64,000 nucleotides of DNA from positions 6,002,001 through 6,066,000 of the forward strand of contig NZ_JAFBCK010000001.1 of the NCBI RefSeq assembly GCF_016907695.1, given 5' to 3'. The notes under the pieces are model-generated. The model worked only from the letters and a program-made list of their open reading frames with translations, had not been told where the DNA came from and did not search any database. Made by a program: the position numbers and the translations under genes. The DNA is from Actinokineospora baliensis. GTDB taxonomy: Bacteria; Actinomycetota; Actinomycetes; Mycobacteriales; Pseudonocardiaceae. Within the stretch, counting starts at the first letter, position 1, and the number at the start of each line of letters is the position of its first letter. This document shows, piece by piece, positions 9,447-15,975 of this stretch.

Positions 9447-9510
9447 GCTGTCCTCCTGGATCCCTCCGCGGTCGGCTGACCGGCGGTAGCACCAACGATC
9501 GCGATCAACC

Positions 9511-9537
9511 CTGTGCGCGCGCTGTGCGGCGGGTGGG
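9511..9537 (-). promoter_or_regulatory. CACAG box, minus-strand promoter of the Gly/Met-rich protein gene
   Basis: Read on the minus strand: CACAG (9526-9522), six bases, CACAG (9515-9511), preceded 11 bp upstream by a degenerate CCCAC (9537-9533). Same 11-bp phasing as the plus-strand boxes at 9577, 12699 and 14625. Two of the three units match exactly. Confidence 0.55.
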
Positions 9538-9576
9538 CGTGACCTATGACCCGCGGCTCGTCGAGAGGGAAACGGA

Positions 9577-9630
9577 CACAGCTGGTACACAGGGTGGGCA
9601 CAGCCTCAGCCCATCCCCAGCCCGCACGAT
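9577..9630 (+). promoter_or_regulatory. Triple CACAG box and leaderless promoter of the response regulator gene
   Basis: CACAG at 9577-9581, 9588-9592 and 9599-9603, period exactly 11 bp. CACGAT at 9625-9630 is placed as a -10 element 7 bases before the ATG at 9638, so the transcript would be leaderless. There are 34 bases between the last unit and the ATG. Three 11-bp-spaced direct repeats upstream of the -10 is the usual binding pattern of OmpR/PhoB-family regulators. Confidence 0.65.
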
Positions 9631-9637
9631 CGGGGGC

Positions 9638-10372
9638 ATGACCGTGAACACCACGTCCCGTCCGGAACTGCGCAGGCCAGACGGAGCGCCTGTGCGGGTG
9701 CTCGTCGTGGACGACGAGCCGACGCTGGCGGAGCTGGTGACGCTGGCGCTGCGCTACGAGGGCTGGGACGTGCGCAGCGCGCTGGACGGCTCCAGCGCGG
9801 TGCGGGTGGCCAGGGAGTTCAAGCCGGACGCCGTGGTGCTCGACGTGATGCTGCCCGACTTCGACGGCCTCGAGGTGCTGCGCCGGATGCGCGCGGAGGT
9901 CGACTCGCTGCCGGTGCTGTTCCTGACCGCGAAGGACTCGGTGGAGGACCGCATCGCCGGGCTCACCGCGGGCGGCGACGACTACGTGACCAAGCCGTTC
10001 AGCGTCGAGGAGGTCGTGCTGCGGCTGCGCGCGCTGATGCGCCGCACCGGGGTGACCGAGGCGGGCGGCGGGTCGGCGCTGGTGGTCGGTGACCTGACCC
10101 TGGACGAGGACACCCGCGAGGTGTTCCGCGGCGGCGAGGCGGTGCTGCTGACCGCGACCGAGTTCGAGCTGCTGCGGTTCCTGATGCGCAACCCGCGCCG
10201 GGTGCTGAGCAAGACGCAGATCCTCGACCGGGTGTGGAACTACGACTTCGGCGGCCAGGCCAACATCGTCGAGCTCTACATCTCGTACCTGCGCAAGAAG
10301 ATCGACGCGGGGCGCGAGCCGATGATCCACACGATGCGGGGCGCGGGTTATGTCCTCAAGCCCGCGGGATAA
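9638..10372 (+). CDS. OmpR/PhoB-family response regulator
   Basis: 244 residues: receiver domain (about 19-132; VLVVDDEP, phospho-acceptor D69 in VVLDVMLP, Lys in YVTKPFS) and an OmpR-type winged-helix DNA-binding domain (about 145-240; ATEFELLRFLMRNPRRVLSK, then the recognition helix region with YISYLRKKID). Start at ATG 9638 is supported by the promoter geometry: a -10-like CACGAT ends 7 bases before it. The kinase gene begins inside its last codons (10350), so they are coupled. It probably binds the CACAG direct repeats before its own gene, the divergent gene and the two glycosyltransferase units (inference). Confidence 0.93.
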   Translation: MTVNTTSRPELRRPDGAPVRVLVVDDEPTLAELVTLALRYEGWDVRSALDGSSAVRVAREFKPDAVVLDVMLPDFDGLEVLRRMRAEVDSLPVLFLTAKDSVEDRIAGLTAGGDDYVTKPFSVEEVVLRLRALMRRTGVTEAGGGSALVVGDLTLDEDTREVFRGGEAVLLTATEFELLRFLMRNPRRVLSKTQILDRVWNYDFGGQANIVELYISYLRKKIDAGREPMIHTMRGAGYVLKPAG

Positions 10373-11840
10373 GCCGCGCTGGACGATGTCCCTGCGCGCC
10401 AGGCTGATCGCCGAGCAGTTGGTGCTGCTGGGCTTGATGCTGGTGATCGCGGGCGTGGTCACGGTGTTCGGCCTGCGCGCGTACCTGGTCGGCCAGCTCG
10501 ACACCCGGCTGGCCGACTCCAGCCAGCGCGCCGCCGACTTCCTCGGCGGGGGCGGTCCGCCGCCCAACATGCGCGACCGGGCACCGGACGACAACCGGAA
10601 GGGGCCGTTCCAGGACTCGGGGACGATCAACGCCGCCCTCGCCAACGGCGTGGTGCTCTCCGCGGAGCGGCAGACCACCGCGGGTCGGGTGGCGGTCTCG
10701 ACCTCCCTCGACTCGACCCTGGTCGCCCTGCCCGTGGACGGGACCCCGCGCGACCGCGACCTCGGCGAGCTGGGCCGGTACCGGTTGGTGGCGGTGAACA
10801 CCAAGAGCGGTGTGGTGGCGGTGATCGGGCTGCCGCTGGCGGCGGTCGAGGAGACGCTGTGGACGACGGGGCTGGTGCTCGGCGGGGTCTCGTTGATCGG
10901 GCTCACCATCGCGGGCGTGGTCGGGGTGCTGATCGTGCGCCGGACGTTGCGGCCGTTGGACCGGATGGCGGCGACCGCGCGCCGGGTCGCGGAGTTGCCG
11001 CTGGACCGGGGTGAGGTGGCGCTGTCGGTGCGGGTCCCGGCGGCGGACACCGATCCGCGCACCGAGGTCGGGCAGGTCGGGTCGGCGCTCAACCGGATGC
11101 TCGGGCACATCGGCGCCGCGCTGAGCGCCCGGCACGCCAGCGAGACCAGGGTGCGCCAGTTCGTCGCCGACGCCAGCCACGAACTGCGCACCCCGCTGGC
11201 CGCGATCCGCGGCTACGCCGAACTGGCCCGCCGCCGCGGCGACGAGGTGCCGCCGGACGTGGCGCACGCGGTGTCGCGGGTGGAGTCCGAGGCGCGGCGG
11301 ATGACGACGCTGGTCGAGGACCTGCTGTTGTTGGCCCGCCTGGACTCCGGCCGTCCGTTGCTCTATGAAACGGTCGACCTGTCCCGGCTGGTGCTGGACA
11401 CGGTGGGCGACAACAAGGTCGCGGGCCCCCAGCACAACTGGCGGCTGGAACTGCCAGAGGAACCGGTGCTCGCGGTCGGCGACCAGGCGCGGCTGCACCA
11501 GGTCCTGGCGAACCTGCTGGCCAACGGCCGCACCCACACCCCGGCAGGCACCACGATCACGGTGTCCCTGCGGGTCGACGGCCCGGAAGCCGTCCTGTCG
11601 GTCGCCGACGACGGCCCCGGCATCCCGGCCGACCTGCTCCCCGAGGTCTTCGAACGGTTCGCCCGCGGCGACGAGTCGCGCTCACGCGCCCAGGGCAGCA
11701 CCGGCTTGGGCCTGGCCATCGTGTCGGCCGTGGTCGCCGCGCACCACGGAACGGTTGACGTGCACAGCCAACCGGGCCGAACGGTGTTCACCGTGAAGAT
11801 CCCCGCCGCCCGCGCCACCGGGGACGCCGACCAGGGCTGA
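10350..11840 (+). CDS. Sensor histidine kinase of the OmpR-type system
   Basis: 496 residues: TM1 (about 18-43), an extracytoplasmic loop of about 120 residues, TM2 (about 172-197), HAMP (about 198-265), HisKA with H277 in ASHELRTPLAAIRGY, and an ATPase domain ending with STGLGLAI. Build and length are like TrcS/TcrY kinases of actinobacteria. It overlaps the response regulator by 23 bases. An alternative ATG at M13 would give a shorter cytoplasmic N-terminus. Its last 24 codons are partly copied downstream (see 11916-11987). The signal is unknown; it may sense envelope state, given the surface-glycan genes in the same candidate regulon. Confidence 0.93.
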   Translation: MSSSPRDKPRWTMSLRARLIAEQLVLLGLMLVIAGVVTVFGLRAYLVGQLDTRLADSSQRAADFLGGGGPPPNMRDRAPDDNRKGPFQDSGTINAALANGVVLSAERQTTAGRVAVSTSLDSTLVALPVDGTPRDRDLGELGRYRLVAVNTKSGVVAVIGLPLAAVEETLWTTGLVLGGVSLIGLTIAGVVGVLIVRRTLRPLDRMAATARRVAELPLDRGEVALSVRVPAADTDPRTEVGQVGSALNRMLGHIGAALSARHASETRVRQFVADASHELRTPLAAIRGYAELARRRGDEVPPDVAHAVSRVESEARRMTTLVEDLLLLARLDSGRPLLYETVDLSRLVLDTVGDNKVAGPQHNWRLELPEEPVLAVGDQARLHQVLANLLANGRTHTPAGTTITVSLRVDGPEAVLSVADDGPGIPADLLPEVFERFARGDESRSRAQGSTGLGLAIVSAVVAAHHGTVDVHSQPGRTVFTVKIPAARATGDADQG

Positions 11841-11915
11841 TCACCGACTGCCGCAGGGCCCGACACCGGAGGCGTTCGGACGACGCACCACGGGACAGAT
11901 GAGAAGGCAAACCCA

Positions 11916-11987
11916 GCCGAACGGTGTTCACGTGAAGATCCCCGGCTGCCCGCGCCACCGGGGATGTCGACCACGGGTGATCACCCC
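11916..11987 (+). repeat. Degenerate copy of the 3' end of the histidine kinase gene
   Basis: Bases 11916-11987 repeat 11776-11847 (the last codons and stop region of the kinase) 140 bp downstream: GCCGAACGGTGTTCAC, GTGAAGATCCCCG, CGCGCCACCGGGGA and TGATCACC are all shared. A single-base loss (ACCGTG to ACGTG) breaks the frame, so this copy is not translated as kinase. Confidence 0.75.
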
Positions 11988-12180
11988 TCCGGCAGACAAC
12001 CGGCTTCCGAGGTGCTCGAACAGCCTGCGGCGAACAACGTTGCGCGTACAACGCAACACCGCGGTGGGCCGACCGAGTTGTGCGGGCGCCCGGGGTGGGC
12101 GTGCCGATCGCCGGTGATCACCCGCGAACCCATGGCGTTGACAATCGGCTCCGGGCCGGGGTTCCTGAGGTGTTCGAGTT

Positions 12181-12217
12181 CCTTTCCTGCAGCGACAATT
12201 TGGGCTTGCAGGAAAGG
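12181..12217. other. 11-bp perfect hairpin in the gap before the secreted-protein gene
   Basis: CCTTTCCTGCA (12181-12191) pairs with TGCAGGAAAGG (12207-12217), 15-base loop. No T-run follows on the plus strand, so it is not a classical terminator; it could be an operator or a transcript structure. It lies 95 bp before the start at 12312. Confidence 0.5.
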
Positions 12218-12311
12218 ACACGGGTGATCAACCCGATCGGGTGCCTTTCCACCGATCACCCCGCCGCTCCGTCAACATTTCCGGGGAGTTGTTCTGGCGG
12301 AAGGAGTGGTG

Positions 12312-12677
12312 GTGAAGGGTTTTCACCAGATGGCGGCGGCCGTGGTGGTCGCCGGGATGGCGATGGTCTCGGTGGTTCCCGAGGCGGCGGCGGCGACCGG
12401 GATCTTCCTGTACTACGAGCCCGACGGCGGCCTGGGGATCGTGGACCCCGATGACGACTGGTGCTATCCGCTCGGGTTCACCGTGCGGCACCTGGACAAC
12501 GACACCAACCGCACGGCTCTGCTGTTCGACAACAACGACTGCCTCGGCCTGCCGTCGGCGACGATGCGGCCGCGCACCATGCGGGACTCCCCCGGGTACG
12601 TGTCGGTGGTGTTCCACCGCACCTCCAACACCCGTTGCGTCACGGTGAAGGACGACGGCGACCGGCACTGCAACTGA
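12312..12677 (+). CDS. Small secreted protein with four cysteines
   Basis: 121 residues beginning with a Sec-type signal peptide (MKGFHQ, hydrophobic core about 8-22, Ala-rich cleavage region VPEAAAA around 24-28). The mature part has four Cys (WCYP, DCLG, TRCV, final HCN), which could form two disulfides. It has no recognised domain; the beta-rich composition with many Asp/Asn suggests a compact secreted inhibitor-like or structural protein (inference). The GTG at 12312 is favoured over two upstream GTGs because AAGGAG ends five bases before it. It lies between the two-component system and the first GT39 gene, whose CACAG box starts 21 bp after its stop. Confidence 0.65.
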   Translation: MKGFHQMAAAVVVAGMAMVSVVPEAAAATGIFLYYEPDGGLGIVDPDDDWCYPLGFTVRHLDNDTNRTALLFDNNDCLGLPSATMRPRTMRDSPGYVSVVFHRTSNTRCVTVKDDGDRHCN

Positions 12678-12698
12678 CGCGGGCGCCCACCGGCACGG

Positions 12699-12752
12699 CA
12701 CAGCTGACGCACAGGTGCCGCACATGGTGGCCCCAGTGCGCTCCCCGACCGT
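12699..12752 (+). promoter_or_regulatory. Triple CACAG box and leaderless promoter of the first GT39 gene
   Basis: CACAG at 12699-12703 and 12710-12714, CACAT at 12721-12725, period 11 bp. GACCGT at 12747-12752 is in the -10 position, 6 bases before the ATG at 12759. There are 33 bases from the last unit to the ATG, matching the 34 at 9577 and 14625. Confidence 0.65.
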
Positions 12753-12758
12753 GGGGGC

Positions 12759-14600
12759 ATGACTCTCGTCGCTGACCGACCGGTGGCCGTCACCGCCCCG
12801 GGCACCACGGGTTCTCCGTGGCCGCGAAGGATTTCCATCGCCGCATTGCTCTTGGGCACTGCTGTGCTCTACCTGTGGGACCTGGGTGCTTCCGGCTGGG
12901 CCAACGCGTACTACTCGGCGGCCGCGCAGGCGGGTGGGCAGAGCTGGTCGGCGTGGTTCTTCGCGGCCACGGACAGCGCGGGCGGGATCACGGTCGACAA
13001 GACCCCGGCCGCGGTGTGGGTGATGGGCTTGTCGGTGCGGGTGTTCGGGCTCAGCTCGTGGAGCGTGCTCGTCCCGCAGGCGTTGGCCGGTGTCGGCTCC
13101 GTGTGGCTGCTGTACGCGGCGGTGAAGCGGTGGTCGGGGCACCACGCGGGGCTGATCTCCGGGGCCGCGTTGGCGCTGACTCCCGTGGCGGCGTTGATGT
13201 TCCGGTTCAACAACCCGGACGCCCTGCTCGTGCTCCTGCTCACCGCGGCCGCTTACGCCACCGTGCGGGCGATCGAGAAGGCCAGCGTTCGGTGGCTGGT
13301 GTTCGCCGGTGCGTTGGTCGGCTTCGGTTTCCTCACCAAGATGTTGCAGGCGTTCCTCGTCCTGCCCGCGTTCGGCTTGGCCTACCTGATCGCCGCACCG
13401 ACTTCGGTGAAACGGCGGATCGCCCACCTTTTCGCCGCTGTCGCCGCCGTTGCGGTGGCGGGTGGTTGGTGGGTGGCGGTCGTGGAACTGATCCCGTCCG
13501 GCAGCAGGCCCTACATCGGTGGTTCGCAGAACGACAGCGTCCTCGAACTCACCTTGGGCTACAACGGTTTGGGCAGGTTGACCGGCGACGAGGTGGGCAG
13601 TGTCGGCGGCGGCGCCGGGTGGGGTTCGTCGGGCTGGTCGCGGCTGTTCGGCAGTGAGATGGGCAGTGAGGTGGCGTGGTTGCTGCCCGCCGCGCTGCTG
13701 GCGCTGGTCGCGGTCGTCTGGTTCACCCGCCGCGCCAATCGGACCGACCGGACGAGGGCCGCGGCGCTGGTGTGGGGTCTGTGGCTGGTCGTCACGGGTG
13801 TGGTGTTCAGCCTGATGGACGGGATCATCCACCCGTACTACGCCGTCGCCCTCGCGCCTGCTGCAGGTGCGCTGTTCGGGATCGGAGCGGTGACCGCGTG
13901 GCGGAACCGGACCGATCCCGTGGCGATAGGGCTGTTGGCATCGGGGATAGCGGTGACAACGGTGGAGGCGTGGCTGTTGTTGTCGCGGGAGAGCGACGAC
14001 TGGCTGCCGTGGCTGCGGCCGCTGGTGCTCGTCGGTGGGCTCGCCGCTGCCGTCGCCGTGGTGTTCGTCCCCGCGCTGCCGCGGGCCGCAGGGCGCGCCA
14101 TCGCCGTGTTCGCACTGGTGGTCACCCTGATCGCGCCAGGGATGTATTCCGTGGCAACGGCAGCGCAATCGCATTCCGGCGCACTGCCTTCGGTGGGTCC
14201 GTCGACGCAAGGCGGACCAGGTGGGCGTGGCGGTGGCGGCATGGGTGGCCTGCTCGGCGCGCCCACCCCGAGCACCGAGCTGGCAAGCCTGCTGGCCGCC
14301 GACGCGCAGGACTACACCTGGGCCGCGGCGGTCGTGGGCTCCAACAACGCGGCCGGGTACCAGTTGGGCTCCGGGGTGCCCGTGCTCGCAGTGGGCGGGT
14401 TCAACGGCACGGATCCCGCTCCTACCCTGGCCGAGTTCCAGCGGCTGGTCGCAGGCGGTGAAATCCACTGGTTCATCGGCGCGACGCTGATGCGCGGTGA
14501 GTCCGGCAGCGATGACGCCCACCGGATCGCCGAGTGGGTGGCGCAGAACTACACCGCCACCTCGGTCGGCGGGGTCACCGTCTACGACGTGAGCCGTTGA
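12759..14600 (+). CDS. GT39-family membrane glycosyltransferase (first copy)
   Basis: 613 residues with about 11 membrane helices and a C-terminal extracytoplasmic domain. It belongs to the GT-C superfamily that moves a sugar from a polyprenyl-phosphate donor onto an acceptor outside the membrane (PMT/ArnT/YkcB-like). The first outer loop has the acidic site (AYYSAAAQAG, then ITVDKTPAAVW). FRFNNPDALLVLLL and GFLTKMLQAF are conserved in both copies here. Between the last helix and the C-terminal domain is a Gly/Met tract (about 485-500). The ATG at 12759 sits right behind a -10-like element in a leaderless arrangement. Closest relative in the window is the second copy at 15972. Confidence 0.85.
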   Translation: MTLVADRPVAVTAPGTTGSPWPRRISIAALLLGTAVLYLWDLGASGWANAYYSAAAQAGGQSWSAWFFAATDSAGGITVDKTPAAVWVMGLSVRVFGLSSWSVLVPQALAGVGSVWLLYAAVKRWSGHHAGLISGAALALTPVAALMFRFNNPDALLVLLLTAAAYATVRAIEKASVRWLVFAGALVGFGFLTKMLQAFLVLPAFGLAYLIAAPTSVKRRIAHLFAAVAAVAVAGGWWVAVVELIPSGSRPYIGGSQNDSVLELTLGYNGLGRLTGDEVGSVGGGAGWGSSGWSRLFGSEMGSEVAWLLPAALLALVAVVWFTRRANRTDRTRAAALVWGLWLVVTGVVFSLMDGIIHPYYAVALAPAAGALFGIGAVTAWRNRTDPVAIGLLASGIAVTTVEAWLLLSRESDDWLPWLRPLVLVGGLAAAVAVVFVPALPRAAGRAIAVFALVVTLIAPGMYSVATAAQSHSGALPSVGPSTQGGPGGRGGGGMGGLLGAPTPSTELASLLAADAQDYTWAAAVVGSNNAAGYQLGSGVPVLAVGGFNGTDPAPTLAEFQRLVAGGEIHWFIGATLMRGESGSDDAHRIAEWVAQNYTATSVGGVTVYDVSR

Positions 14601-14624
14601 GATGCCGACCACTCCCGCTGTTCG

Positions 14625-14678
14625 CACAGCCACGGCACAGGGTCGGCACACCGCCCACCCAGCACCGCGCCCGATCGT
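14625..14678 (+). promoter_or_regulatory. Triple CACAG box and leaderless promoter of the GT2-GtrA gene
   Basis: CACAG at 14625-14629 and 14636-14640, CACAC at 14647-14651, period 11 bp. GATCGT at 14673-14678 ends 7 bases before the ATG at 14686; 34 bases separate the last unit from that ATG, as at 9577. The box therefore also decides the start codon. Confidence 0.65.
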
Positions 14679-14685
14679 CAACGGT

Positions 14686-15975
14686 ATGACCCCCACTGAG
14701 ATGGCGGCCCGCGACCTCGACGTCGACTCGGCCATTCCGCAGCAGGCAGGCCGCGCCCCGGTGCGCACCTCAGGACCGGCCCCGGTGCTCGACGTCGTCG
14801 TCCCGGTGCACAACGAGGAGCGCGACCTGGAGCCGTGCGTGCGCAGGCTGCACGCGCATCTGCGCGCGCACTTCCCGTACCGGTTCCGGATCACCGTGGC
14901 CGACAACGCCAGCACCGACGGCACGTGGGCGGTGGCCGAGTCCCTCGCGGGCGCGCTGCCGGGGGTGCGCGCGGTGCGGCTGGAGCAGAAGGGCCGCGGC
15001 CGGGCGCTGCACACGACCTGGCTGGGGTCGGACGCCGAGGTGCTCGCCTACATGGACGTGGACCTGTCCACCGACCTCAACGCGCTCTCGCCGCTGGTGG
15101 CCCCGCTCATCTCCGGGCACTCGGACGTGGCGATCGGTTCCCGGCTCGCCCGCGGCGCCCGGGTGGTGCGCGGCCCGAAGCGCGAGCTGATCTCCCGCGC
15201 CTACAACCTGCTGCTGCGCGGCACCCTCGCGGTGCGCTTCTCCGATGCCCAGTGCGGGTTCAAGGCCATCCGCGCGGACGTCGCCAGGGCCGTGCTGCCG
15301 CACGTGGCCGACACCGGGTGGTTCTTCGACACGGAACTGCTGGTGCTGTCGCAGCGGGCCGGTCTGCGCATCCACGAGGTCCCGGTCGACTGGGTCGACG
15401 ACCCGGACAGCCGCGTCGACATCGTGGCCACCGCGCTGGCCGACCTGCGCGGCATCGCCCGCCTCGGCCGCGGCCTGGCCACCGGGAGCCTGCCGGTCGC
15501 CAGGCTGCGCGCCGAGCTCGGCCGCGGCGCGATCAGCACCGACCCGCCGGGTGTCCCGCGTGGACTGTTGCGCCAGGTGGTGCGCTTCGCCGCCGTCGGG
15601 GTGGTCAGCACGCTGGCCTACCTGGTGCTGTACCTGCTGATGCGCGGTCAGGTCGGTCCGCAGGCGGCGAACCTGGTGGCGTTGCTGCTGACCGCGGTCG
15701 GCAACACGGCGGCCAACCGGCGGCTGACGTTCGGCGTGCGCGGGTCCAGTGGTGTTGCGCGGCACCAGTTCCAGGGTCTGGTCGTGTTCGCGCTCGGGCT
15801 CGGCCTGACCAGCGGCGCGTTGGCGCTGCTGCACGGGTTGACCGCGCCGAGCAGGCTCACGGAGGTGACCGTGCTGGTCGCGGCGAACCTCCTGGCCACC
15901 GTGCTGCGGTTCCTGTTGTTGCGCGGCTGGGTCTTCCGCCGCCCCGTCGAGCCCGTCCTGGAAGGCACCCTGTGA
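14686..15975 (+). CDS. GT2 polyprenyl-phosphate sugar synthase fused to a GtrA domain
   Basis: 429 residues. The N-terminal GT-A domain (about 35-275) has VVVPVHNEE, VADNASTDGT and the nucleotide-sugar site YMDVDLSTD, typical of dolichyl-phosphate-hexose synthase-like enzymes. The C-terminal part (about 293-420) has four membrane helices of the GtrA type, which are linked to flipping the lipid-linked sugar. The fusion would make and translocate a polyprenyl-phosphate monosaccharide, the donor used by GT39 enzymes. The ATG at 14686 is preferred to the ATG at 14602 because the -10-like element and operator lie between them. The GTG of the next gene overlaps its stop (15972-15975). Confidence 0.85.
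   Translation: MTPTEMAARDLDVDSAIPQQAGRAPVRTSGPAPVLDVVVPVHNEERDLEPCVRRLHAHLRAHFPYRFRITVADNASTDGTWAVAESLAGALPGVRAVRLEQKGRGRALHTTWLGSDAEVLAYMDVDLSTDLNALSPLVAPLISGHSDVAIGSRLARGARVVRGPKRELISRAYNLLLRGTLAVRFSDAQCGFKAIRADVARAVLPHVADTGWFFDTELLVLSQRAGLRIHEVPVDWVDDPDSRVDIVATALADLRGIARLGRGLATGSLPVARLRAELGRGAISTDPPGVPRGLLRQVVRFAAVGVVSTLAYLVLYLLMRGQVGPQAANLVALLLTAVGNTAANRRLTFGVRGSSGVARHQFQGLVVFALGLGLTSGALALLHGLTAPSRLTEVTVLVAANLLATVLRFLLLRGWVFRRPVEPVLEGTL

Larger units (their letters stand above)
11841..12311. other. Gene-free stretch with repeated TGATCACC-bounded segments
   Basis: No credible gene. TGATCACC recurs at 11838, 11978 and 12115, with TGATCAAC at 12225, dividing the stretch into units of 140, 137 and 110 bp. 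Each of the first three is followed by a similar CGGAGG/GAGGTG-TTCG segment. The first boundary falls on the stop of the histidine kinase gene. A hairpin lies at 12181-12217. Confidence 0.6.

Noticed and set aside
9577-14651. PhoP (phosphate) box
   Set aside because: The 11-bp phasing is the same, but the repeated core is CACAG rather than the GTTCACC-type actinobacterial PhoP core, and no phosphate genes are linked.
12228-15014. 928-residue open frame on the minus strand
   Set aside because: It lies opposite the GT39 and GT2 genes; its Gln/Arg/His-rich composition is what GC-rich coding DNA gives on the other strand.
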